Source: Proteromonas lacertae (taxonomy: Eukaryota > Sar > Bigyra > Opalinata > Proteromonadidae). From it: DNA of 34,331 bases. This document shows positions 10,701 to 20,319 of this stretch, piece by piece. Both the position numbers and the translations under genes were made by a program. The stretch is from contig NGBS01000637.1 in assembly GCA_002245135.1 (NCBI GenBank), positions 1 through 34,331 of the forward strand, in the 5' to 3' direction. The notes beneath the pieces were generated by a model, which saw only the letters and a program-made list of their open reading frames with translations, made no database searches and was not told where the DNA came from. Each line of letters starts with the position of its first letter. The stretch's first letter is position 1.

Positions 10701-11870
10701 TTCTATTCTCATTAATGAATTTATCATATCCAAATGTATCTTCTGTTATACTTTTCAAATCTTTACAAATATTGTTTACTTCTGTAATATCATTTTCATT
10801 TATATTCTTTTTATTGTTTTCTTTTGTTAAATTTTCGATTTCTTCATTCAATTTTCTTATTTTTGGTTCATTTTCTTTATCATATTTTCTTATTATTTCA
10901 TCCATGACAGACATTTCATCTTTATATCCTTGAATCTTTAAGTAATTCTTCTGCTCTTCAGTATATTCTTTACATAAATTTGTTTTTAAAAAGTATAATA
11001 ATGCATAAATGAAGGAAGTCTTTCCTATACCTGGTTGTCCTTCTATTGTTATATTCTGCTGAGGATTTTTGATAATAATAAACAAATATGTCTAAACATT
11101 TGTTTATAACATTCTCTAATAAGAATTCTCTTTCTGAGGAATTGAAATACATTTACAGATTCATCAAACTCTAACAACTCTATACCATCATCTGAATTCA
11201 ATTTTAAAGAATTCACTATTCTGATGAAAGCATCTTCTTTATTTATAGCAACACCTGCTAATGGAAAAGAAATTGGAATACTTGCATTTCTCAAAAATAA
11301 TCCACCATTTATATTGTTTGACATTAATCCACCATTTATATTGTTTGACATTAACCCAACATTTATATTGTTTGACATTAATCCACCATTTATATTGTTT
11401 AACATTAATCCACCATTTGTATTGTTTGACATTAATCCAACACTTGTATTGTTTGAGAATAAATCACCACCTATTTTATTTCTACCAGCATTTATCTCTA
11501 ATGTACTATTGTTAATTATTTCTACACCATATTTTATTTTTGTTTGTGGGTAATTATTACCATCATGATCTAATTGTCTATAAATAAAAAAATGTTTTAG
11601 CCTTACTTTGTTTTGGTGTTACTAGGAGTAATTCCATTACCATTAGGAGCAATTACAGAAAGTTTTATCTTTTTTACCTCTTCCCTATAAACTATATAAT
11701 ATTTTATATTTACTTCCTCTTCGTGCCAACACCTTCAAGAGGAGGTGAACTTATCTCGTCAAATTTTCTTTTCCTTGATTTAACCTATTCACAATATTAT
11801 AATCTATATTTACGTAGTTTCTGTCTTATTCTTGACGATGATTTTCACCAACTGTTTCACCCTCATCCAT
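7747..11870 (-). CDS. tandem P-loop NTPase protein, RHS/Crinkler type
   Basis: A protein of about 1,330 residues with two NTPase modules. From the ATG at 11870: a short lead, a basic KSRKRKFDE stretch that could be a nuclear signal, KKIKLSVIAPNGNG, a 9-residue repeat, then module one with Walker A GQPGIGKTS, a coiled-coil insert, IIIVDTVN (Walker B-like), WFKEC and RYGNIPRQIYF. A linker with SPKDPPSQPSPT leads to module two: RKCYNEMLKII, GNRGIGKTV, IILLANG. The hhxSP.../W.xxE/GxIPR pattern is that of retrotransposon-hot-spot and Crinkler NTPases; no nuclease or kinase effector domain is seen, so the role is open. Introns: 8953-8982 (30 nt, joining what look like two genes), 11578-11606, 11685-11713 and 11785-11813 (29 each), and possibly 24 nt near the start. 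It looks nearly whole, with one apparent frame break. Confidence 0.75.
11296..11463 (-). repeat. 27-bp tandem repeat coding NNINGGLMS units
   Basis: About six imperfect copies of a 27-bp unit (AATCCACCATTTATATTG on the + strand plus TTTGACATT). Read on the minus strand it encodes the nonapeptide N-N-[IT]-N-[GV]-G-L-M-[SL], keeping the frame of the NTPase gene. Copy number is likely to vary between strains or alleles. Confidence 0.9.
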
Positions 11871-12126
11871 TTTTAACTCTTCATTCTTTGGTCTATGGCA
11901 TTTTTTATTAAGCTTTGCTGTTTGATTTCATTCATAATAAATTTGAATCAATCAAGCCATCCAATCAAATCTCTTTAAATACATTCATTTTGTTTATGTA
12001 TTATAAATATAAAGAAGTAGGAAGAAATAATTAGTCAATATATGTATTATATTATTGGATTTATGATATTGTAAATAGTTTCATAATCAGATGATTTGTT
12101 TAAATAACTATTTATATTAATAACAG

Positions 12127-13097
12127 AGATATTATGATATTAAGGAAGTAATAGTACCAAAGAGAGAAGCCTTAGAAAAAGCTAAAGCTACAAAAGCGAA
12201 AGCTGAAGGTCAATTAACCACTAAACGAGCTGAATTGAAAGAATTAGTTGATCAAGTACAAGCTTTAGAAAAAGAATTAGAAATTACAACGAAAAAGAAA
12301 GAAGAGTTAGAAAACAAGTAGATAGGTGGTTTAGGAGGTGAAAAGAGTCGATGGAGTGATTATTCAGCTAGTTTACAAGTAGATTATGATCATTTAGTAG
12401 GTGATATATTAATGTCAAGTGGTATTATTGCTTATTTAGATTATTCCCAACACAATATCGTAGTGAATGTATAACTGATTAGTTGAAATTATTAGAAGAG
12501 AAAAAATAATCCAAAATCCCCAACTTATTCATTAGTTGTTATATTAGGAGATCCAATAGCCATAAGACAATGGACAATATGGAAATTACCAAATGATTCC
12601 TTTTCAATTGATAATGGCATAATGTTAAGAAATTCAAATAAATGGCAAGCTAATCGTTAGATGATAATTCAGTAAATTATGATGAAAAAATTCGATTATA
12701 TATAATGACAAGATTAAGAAATCCACATTATCCACCTGAAACTTGTGTAAAAGTGAATTTATTGAACTTTGTAGCAACTCAAGAAGGTTTACAAGATCAA
12801 TTATTAGGTATATTAGTAGGAAAAGAACAAAGAGAATTAGAAGAAAGAAGAGTAGAATTGGCAATGAAAGATACCGAATATAAAAAGACATTGGAAGATA
12901 TAGAAGATCAAATTTTACATTTATTAGCTTCATCTGAAGGTGATATATTAGAAGATGAAAAGTTAATAGATACTTTAGCCAAATTCAAACAAACCTCCAT
13001 TGAAATTATGGTAGCTGTAAAGAGTGCTGAAGCAACACAACAACAAATATCCCAATATATTTCAGTAGTGATCAAATCACAGAAATTGATGAATTAA
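12127..13097 (+). pseudogene. dynein heavy chain relic (stalk to AAA5/AAA6 region)
   Basis: Motor ATPase fragment. The joined frames show the end of the coiled-coil stalk (ALEKELEITTKKKEELENK), the AAA5 entry IGGLGGEKSRW, VGDILMSSGIIAYL, FPTQYRSECITD, ILGDPIAIRQW, LPNDSFSIDNGI and then, after a gap, KIRLYIMTRLRNPHYPPE, NFVATQEGLQDQLLG and ASSEGDILEDEKLIDTLAK. All are standard dynein landmarks. It is broken: in-frame TAG/TAA codons (one where tryptophan of DWLKL is usual), at least two single-base frame changes, and roughly 60 residues of AAA5 missing between SNKW and NYDEK. No motor N-terminus or AAA1-4 lies upstream, only about 250 bp of spacer. It is a decayed fragment; an isolated 3' duplicate of a functional dynein elsewhere is the likely source. 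Confidence 0.8.
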
Positions 13098-13495
13098 TGA
13101 AAGTTTACATGAAAATGGAACAATTCACAGTGATTTAATGCCATCCAACATCTTTTTAAATGATGAAAATGAAGTGATTCTAAGTGACTATTGTAATAAT
13201 CTGTATAAGGGAAGAGAAGAAAAGATAAAGAGAGATGGAAAATGATATATATTTTGTTAGTATTGATGAATTATTAGGTGGAAAATATCCTTTTGTTGGT
13301 TTAAATATATCTGAAACTGCAGAGAATATTCGAAATGTGAAATATATTCCTCTGGAATGTAAAAATGCTTCAGAATCAAACTTCCTTTTAGGAAAAATAC
13401 TTGTAGAAAATATTTTCACACTTTATGTTGTACCATTAGATCATAATATCATGAATAATATTACTCTTTATAAAACAAAACAACAAAATGTATAA
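13093..13495 (+). pseudogene. protein kinase-like relic or pseudokinase fragment
   Basis: Begins in the dynein relic's last codons but in another frame. It reads SLHENGTIHSDLMPSNIFLN, then NEVILSDYCNN, which line up with the kinase catalytic loop (HRDLKPxNIFL, here HSDLMP) and the DFG site (here SDY). About 15 residues later, after a change of frame near 13230, ELLGGKYPFVGLNISETAENI and VKYIPLE match the C-lobe. The activation segment with the APE motif is missing, as are N-lobe and the invariant lysine. Catalysis is impossible as written. Either a degenerate pseudokinase gene with an unseen 5' part or, more likely given its damaged neighbour, a gene fragment. Confidence 0.6.
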
Positions 13496-13537
13496 CATTT
13501 CATAAAAATATGATAAAAATATATGATAAATCATCAA

Positions 13538-14896
13538 TTAAACCTTTCTATGAATAATTTGAGCACCATATTCTTCATATTCCTCTTTAGTAACACTGAT
13601 TTTATTGAAATGTTCACGGAAAGCAGTAACAAGTATACTTCCTCCTAAATAAGCTGCATATCCTTGAGCTTTATGACTATTAACATGTACTTGTAAAGCA
13701 GGCTTCTATAAAAACAATAATTAGTATTAATTGTATATATTTATACACTCTGGCTTTTAACATGTTGGTTCAATGTACTTAAATTAGACTGTATTCTCTG
13801 ATCAACACGACTTTGCAAATCCTTTTCAATTCTTTTTCCAAAATTCTTAAAATTAGTCGATCCTCCAGATAAAACAATATTACTGTACAAACCTCTACGA
13901 CAATCAATAGGACATGACAAAATAACATCATCAATCAAATTAGGCAAACCTTTACCAAGATTAGGATTTAAGATATCAGGGCTAAAATAACTCTCCGGAC
14001 CAATGAATCTCTCATATCCAATATCAATATTCCACTGTTTATTAGTATAAGTACTATAACCATTATATTGCTCAAACGTATTGTTGTTACTTCCACAAGG
14101 TAAATTTTCATTTTCATCATATTTATTATATTCTTGAACAAGATCTTTACATACATAACAATATTTCTCTTTAACCATTCTTGCTATTTCTAGTGAATCT
14201 TGTGGTGGTATTTGTTCTCCTCTTTCTCTTAACGTCTTCAATATAAATTCACTTATATGCCTTCCACCTATTGGTAAATTCTTAATACTGGTTTTTAATA
14301 CCATTCCTTCAGCCTATATATATATATATATTTAAATATACAATTGGTATAATTTGTGTACCACCTTCTCCACTATCTATTACGCATCCTGTTCTTACTT
14401 CTTCACCACTTTTACCTAACGTATATAAAGCTTGAAGTGATAATAAAGCTTGATTCTGAATACAGATAGAAGGAACATTGAATGTTTCGAACATGATTTC
14501 CTCCAAATATTCTCTATTCTCTGGTGTATTCATGGTGCTTTCAGTTATTAAGAATTGATGTTCTTCTGGATCACAATTTAGATATTTGTAGATTATCTTT
14601 TGAAGGAAGAATTCCATTGAATTCCAATCTTCAACTATTCCACCAGCTATTGGATAATTTAACGAGTAAGTCTGATTATGAGATAAAGCTTCATCTCCCA
14701 CGAAAAAATCAAGATCATTTAGCTTATTCTTTGAGGAAGATTTGCTTTGAATCAGGTAATAATGCTACAGCTGTTGGTAGTATATAATCAGGATGGATAT
14801 TAGTGGAATAACCGATTTTTGAATATCTAAAAAACAGTCAGAATCATAAAAATACCCTGAACCAGCATCAATAATTACAGCAGGTCTTGTAGACAT
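13538..14896 (-). CDS. ARP3: actin-related protein 3
   Basis: ARP3 pairs with ARP2 to mimic an actin dimer in the Arp2/3 nucleator. Four exons with introns 14827-14855 (29 nt), 14314-14341 (28) and 13706-13746 (41). The product starts MSTRPAVIIDAGSGYSKIGY (phosphate loop 1) and shows DLDFFVGDEA, PIAGGIVEDWNSME, NTPENREYLEEIMFETFNVP, CVIDSGEGGTQIIP, the ARP3-specific YERFIGPESYFSP, CPIDCRRGLYSNIVLSGGST, and ends EEYEEYGAQIIHRKV. About 410 residues, normal for the family. A single extra base lies between ALLPDSK and NKLNDLDFF (around 14720); no intron explains it, and since the surrounding sequence is highly conserved it may be an assembly error. Divergent from the next gene with about 150 bp between starts. 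Confidence 0.93.
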
Positions 14897-15049
14897 CTAT
14901 TTTTATATATAGCAAATAATAATATATAGAAAGAATATTCAGATTAGCAATAAACAAAAAGAATAATACTTTTGAAGAAGATTCTTGGGGGATTAAAATA
15001 ATGTGAAAATTATTGAACCAGATAATTTAAAACTGTGTATATTTGCTAA

Positions 15050-15369
15050 ATGGATGAAGTAGAGAAGAGAGCATTACTTTTAGGAGATTCTTCAGCTATA
15101 GAAGATGCCTTTGAAGCAATTAAAACCTTAAAGCCATTCCAATCTATTTTAATTTCTCAAGAGTTACAAATTCCTTTAATGTCAGAGCAAGGTGATCCAG
15201 TACCACCATCTAAGACTATTCAAAGTTGTGAAAATGGTTCAAAAATATGGCCTGCCTATGAACGTATTTTTTATTTTATAGATGAATAATAGCTCCAGCA
15301 ATTACTTTTGATGCATCTATTGGAAATATTCGTGATAATAGAACAAAATTTCGTAGAATGTCTTGTTAA
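15050..15369 (+). CDS. small unidentified protein, two exons
   Basis: I do not recognise the family. Exon 1 from ATG 15050 encodes MDEVEKRALLLGDSSAIEDA, FEAIKTLKPFQSIL and CENGSKIWPAYE; a 29-nt intron 15264-15292 joins it to PPAITFDASIGNIRDNRTKF and the end RRMSC, TAA. An 18-nt alternative (15264-15281) would stop two codons later; the longer intron is preferred because it leaves a well-formed exon and fits the local intron size. About 96 residues, soluble, with no signal or membrane segment. The balanced composition and G/C-using codons suggest a conserved housekeeping protein. It shares the 150-bp divergent promoter region with ARP3. Confidence 0.55.
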
Positions 15370-15447
15370 TAATACAAATGTATTTTTAATTTATGAATTT
15401 TAGTATTATAAATATGTGTTTAAGGAATGAGTTAATTAAATATAATA

Positions 15448-15931
15448 CTAATTTACTTTCTTTTCTGGAACTACAACTAAATCGTTGTATTTTCTCACAA
15501 CAGATCTATCATTTCCATGTCTTAATTGCTGCTGTTTCTGAGGTTGTTCTACTTCATTATCCTTTTGATTCTTCATCTTTTCAGCTTCTTCCATATCTTT
15601 TGTTTTAAAAATTCTCTGTCCTGGAATAACTGGCATCTTTTTTGCGTATTTCTTTCCTGTTGATAAATCCATTCTTATGTGTAATCCCTATCATAAACAA
15701 TAGAAAAAAAACAAAACAATACACCTGGAACTTCTTGTCCTGGTAAAACTTCTTTCCAATCATCTTCTGGTTCAAATATATCTGGTTTTGCTTTATCTTT
15801 ATTATCTTCTTGTACATTTTCATTGTTTTGGTTTACTATAGTTATAAAGAATAAAAAATACTTTGCACATCCTCTGCTATTGACAAACAGATCAATAAAG
15901 CAAAGGCAAACAGATAGATCACCTGTTTCAT
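15448..15931 (-). CDS. short secreted SIL1-like protein
   Basis: The ATG at 15931 opens a good signal peptide, MKQVIYLFAFALLICLSIAE. Introns 15836-15861 (26 nt) and 15688-15722 (35 nt) join this to a charged stretch and then DDWKEVLPGQEVPGGLHIRM and DLSTGKKYAKK. That block resembles the N-terminal region of SIL1, the ER nucleotide exchange factor for BiP (W..V.PGQ..P.GLH.R..L.TG..EAK). The rest is an E/K/Q-rich tail ending VVPEKKVN and TAG; total about 140 residues. SIL1 is normally above 400 residues with armadillo repeats, which are absent here. It is therefore a truncated SIL1, or a separate small ER or secreted protein sharing this motif. No KDEL-type retention signal is seen. Confidence 0.55.
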
Positions 15932-16088
15932 GAGAATTAAAAGAAGTAAGTTTCAAATAACGGATATATTTTTATTTACAAATTTTTTTAAAGAAACAAT
16001 CAATCTATTTGATTATACAATACTATGATATGCATTACCGACATAATACACATGCATTTATAAAAAAAATACTTTCATTAGAATTTAA

Positions 16089-16644
16089 TTACAATTTATC
16101 TTCTTCTTTATTGAGTTCCTTCTCAATATCACTCATTATTGATGTTGGATTAGTTGATGGAGAGTATCTATTAATTACTTCACCATTTCTACCAACTAGA
16201 AACTTTGAAAAATTCCATTTCACAGCACTTATCATGAAACCTTTTTTCTGATTCTTCAAATACTCAAATAATGGATCTGCATGATCTCCATTCACTTCCA
16301 ATTTTGCGAATAGAGGGAATGTACATCCAAATTTTGATTGAGCCCATGCTTCAATCTCTTCATTTTTCAGTGGTTCTTGATGCATGAATTGATTACATGG
16401 GAATCCTAATACAAAGAATCCTCTATCCTAAAAATGTGAATTACTGATAAAAATACTTTATATTTCTGAAAAACTGTTTCTAAATCTTTCATTTGATTAG
16501 TGAATCCACATTGACTTGCTGTGTTTACAATTAACAACACTTTTCCTTTGTATTCACTTAGTTGCTTTAATTCACCTGATATACTACCATAGTATAATGC
16601 ACTTATATATACGTCTTTACTGTAAAGCCATAAATTCCACTCAT
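16089..16644 (-). CDS. glutathione peroxidase (cysteine type)
   Basis: Reduces hydrogen or lipid peroxides using thioredoxin or glutathione. Exons 16613-16644, 16457-16583 and 16089-16427, split by two introns of exactly 29 nt. The product of about 165 residues, normal length, begins [15 protein letters not shown] and carries the three catalytic motifs: [10 protein letters not shown] with cysteine in place of selenocysteine, GFPCNQF with the glutamine, and KWNFSKFLV with the tryptophan and asparagine. The extra cysteine in FPCNQF is common in protist and plant enzymes; the usual resolving-cysteine region is present only in part. It ends [14 protein letters not shown]. No targeting peptide is visible, so it is probably cytosolic. 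The frame is clean. Confidence 0.95.
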
Positions 16645-16948
16645 TTCGCTGTTTTAGAAAAAAGAATTTTATAGAATATTACCGAAGATTAAGAAGAAAA
16701 CAAAAGAAACATTTTCATCAACTGTGATATGTTGATATATATTGGCATTATATGTAGATAAATAAGATGCTTATAAGAGATTGAAGTGATGAACTTAATA
16801 TTTGTCGAAACTATACTTAAATTGTTATATATGTACATATATGGAAATGATCTACCTATTGGTAATCTTTTCATCCATCAGCTAATGCTTTATTGTTAGT
16901 AGGTTTGAATTTCTGTTTGACATTTCTGTTTTATTTTTTTGAAATTGA
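16645..16948. other. divergent intergenic region
   Basis: About 300 bp between the starts of the glutathione peroxidase and the ZZ/C2 gene. AT-rich with a T-run just before the ATG at 16949. No further gene or structured RNA is seen. Confidence 0.5.
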
Positions 16949-18903
16949 ATGGCTGAACCACTCTCAATATATCCAGGGATGAAAGTTAAAATTGCACGAG
17001 AGGAAGATGGAGAGTTTGTTGTAGGAAAAGTGGTAAAATATGATGAAGTTAACAATATAGTTACTGCAGAAGATGTATATTCATTATATATTATTTAATA
17101 TTTGAAGAGTGTTGTGAGTTATGAATTAGAATTGAATAACCCATCTGATAGAGAAAAAATACAGTTCAATGTTAAGTATAAACCATTATTATATTATATG
17201 TATATTTAAAGTTTATTAAATAATTCAAAACCTCCTTCTACTCGTAGTGTACCTAAACCATTTTCTAATTCAAGAGTAAATTCATCAAAACATGCATCAG
17301 AGGTGCTAGACTTAAGTTCAGAAGAAGAAGAGGAAGAAGATAATAATAATGATGATGATGGTGATGACGACAATAATAATGAACTTGTTGTAAATGATGA
17401 TGAAGAAGAAGAAGATTTTCAAACACACAAACGTTATTCTCGAACATTTATCTTGCCATTATGTTCAGTATGTAATAAGCCAATAGAATCATCTCAAAAC
17501 TATTATTCATGTTTAATCTGCCACAAATATTTTATGTGTAAAAAATGTTACAATCCTTTAGAAATACCATCATCATGTACAAATTCAAAACAACATAAAT
17601 TGGAGCAAAAAATAGCACCTCAAAATAACAATAATATTAGGAATAACAAATTAGCAATAGGAAATGCAGGTAATATTGCTTTAGAAGATTTAAATATAAT
17701 AGTTGATATTCAACAAGCTGTAATACCTGACGGAGTAAGTTGGAAAGATGGAAGTTGTGATATATTCGTTAAAGTTTATTTAAAACCATATAAATCTTTA
17801 ATCAAAAGAGAATTATATAGGACACAAGTAGTTTATAATACAATCAAACCAAGGTTTGAGAATGAAAAGTTTAATTTTACAGTGAATAGAAATGAAGTTG
17901 ACAAATTGAATGGTAAGTTGATATTTAGTGTATGGGATTTTGATGATAATAATAATAATATTCAACATGTAGGTGATGTAGAAATATCAATAATGGATAT
18001 AGTATTTTTTATTGATTATTAATATACATTAGATTCGTAATAGTGGTTTTAGTAAATGGTTTACTATTACACTACATGAAGATTTGGTGTCTTATGATAA
18101 GACAGGTCAATTGTTTTTATCAATAGTAATTCAATGGAATATGATGTTGAATGATGATATTATCAGTGCTATTAAGAATGGAAATAATAATATTAATAAA
18201 ATGTATATATATATATATATATATTACTATTGTATTTATTAGTTTACCATCAATATCATCATCACCACCTCGTCCACAATCTGCAAGAATACAAGTGATT
18301 AATCCAAATATAAAGAATATTAAAAGTATATTATATATATTTATATATACAATTAGAATTACCTAAAGAAAGTGGATATAAGCATTTATTACCCAAAAAT
18401 AGAGAAAGAGAAACAAATGAATTAAAGAAACTGAATCAACAAGAAAAATGTAGATTAAATAAAGTCAAACCATCTGTTAGTTGTTGGAATCATAGTGATG
18501 ATGCAATTGTTAAAATTAATAGATTTAGAAATCTTCAAAGAAAGGAGGCAAATGATAGAATTATTAAAGAAAATGAGAAAATTAAGAAATATAGAAAACA
18601 AGTAAAAGATAGTGATGAATTGCATTTGAAATATAAATCTGATAGTAAATTGAAGAGATTAGAAGAACAGAATCAATTGAAAGAGAAAAATAAAGAAAGA
18701 GTATTATATATTATATATATATATATAGAAAAAAGAAATGACATTTAATAAAGTACTAGAATTTCGACAAAAAATAAAAGATTTAACAGGCGATAACACC
18801 TACTTGTTAACAAGAATACAGAGATTAGAGAAATTAATAGTAAATTATTCAAACAAAATAGATATGTTTAAACAGAAGAAATTTGATTTGGAACATGGAG
18901 TTG

Positions 18904-18935
<32 letters not shown>

Positions 18936-20264
18936 GATTTATTATTATTATTATAGAGTACTCCTGTAAAATATAAAAATATTGAGAAGAAAGAAGGTTG
19001 GAAAAGTGATATATTTAAAAAGATTGAAGAAGAAGAATCAAAGAAGAATTCTAATGAATCAAAAAGAGATAATACTGATGAAAAGCAGAGCAAACAAGAT
19101 CTAATTGATCAAATAACACCATTATTTGAAGAAATATCCACAGAAAGAGAGAATTATCAAAATATAATAAAAGAAGTTGAAAATAAAGAAAGAGAAATAG
19201 AGAATAGAAAAGTAATAATAGAGAATAAAAAGAAACAAATTGATCAAGCAAAAACTCGACAATTATATACAGCACAGAATTTACCTGATGAATATAAGCA
19301 AATAATCGATTATCCTGATTGGGTTATAGTATATCCAAATGATCCTCCGTTAAATATATCAAATCAAACTAAAAGAGAATGTGAATTGTATTTAGAGTTA
19401 CTTGAAGATTATATAAGTACAATGAATAAAATATCACAGAAGAATGAGATTAATGGTTCAATGAATAATATTAAAAGGAAAGATACTATTAAAGATTTAC
19501 AAAATAGATTAGAATCTGAAAAGAATAAATTAAAACAATATGAAAATGAAAGAGATGAATTATATAGTCAAAGTGAATTACTAGATGAAAAGAAGAAAAT
19601 TGATAGAATTAATGAATTAAAACAATTACAGTTTTTAATATCACTAATAGAACAGTCTGATTTTTATACAAGTCCTTTATCTGTTCAACCATCAAAAGTA
19701 TCAGTTAAATCAAATGAAAGTCGTTCTGTCTATAGCCATAAACCAGATGCATCTCCAATATTATCACCAAAGTTGTCTAGTAGAGGAATATCTACAAATA
19801 TATCTTATACATCTCCAAGATCAAATGAAGATGAGAATGAGAATAATGACAATATTGGTGATGATAATGAAACTCCTTTTCAATCACCAAGTCAACATGA
19901 TATTACAGGTATTTATAATGAACTAGAAGAAAAAGAAGATAATGAAGAACATGAAGAGCAAAGTGAAGAAGGAGAAGAGAATGATGGTGATAATGAAGAC
20001 AGACCAATTATCAAAGTGAATGAACTTAGTGAAACTGCAAAGGAAAGGTTGTTGAATCAGAATAGTGATGATGATGAAGATGAAAATGAAGAATATAATA
20101 ATGACAATTATGATGAAGAAGAAGAAAGAGAAGAAGAAGAAAGAGAAGAAGAAGAAGAAAGAGAAGAAGAAGAAAGAGAAGATGAAGAAAGAGAAGATGA
20201 TAATGATGAGGATAATAATGAAGAGGAAGAAGAAGATAGTGATTCCAATGTATCTGATATTTAA
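16949..20264 (+). CDS. ZZ zinc finger, C2 domain and coiled-coil protein
   Basis: One gene of eight exons, about 1,020 residues, with a clean frame after removal of introns 17075-17107, 17176-17211, 18002-18032, 18203-18242, 18326-18356, 18701-18728 and 18903-18956 (28-54 nt; three consist mainly of TA repeats). Domains in order: an SH3/Tudor-like start (YPGMKVKIAREEDGEFVVGK); an S/E/D/N acidic stretch; a ZZ-type finger, CSVCNKPI...CLICHKYFMCKKCY with following histidine; a C2 domain of about 120 residues (LEDLNIIVDIQQAV, LIFSVWDFDD, HVGDVEISIMDI); long coiled coils; and a C-terminal tail that is almost only E, D, R and N. ZZ fingers bind peptides, C2 domains membranes or proteins. The combination suggests a scaffold, for instance at cilia or membranes, which is inference. 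Ends NVSDI, TAA. Confidence 0.82.
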
Positions 20265-20319
20265 GAAGTTATTTAGTTATGAAAATGTATATTCTTTTAA
20301 TAAACAACAATAATAGAAA

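Noticed and set aside
11224-11553. 109-residue frame with NPPFILFDI repeats
   Set aside because: Antisense shadow of the NNINGGLMS repeat in the NTPase gene.
12634-12933. 99-residue hydrophobic frame on the minus strand
   Set aside because: Antisense shadow of the dynein relic.
16689-16874. 61-residue minus-strand frame upstream of the glutathione peroxidase
   Set aside because: No motif, poor composition and no fit to a splice with the downstream gene, whose start is fixed by MSGIYGF.
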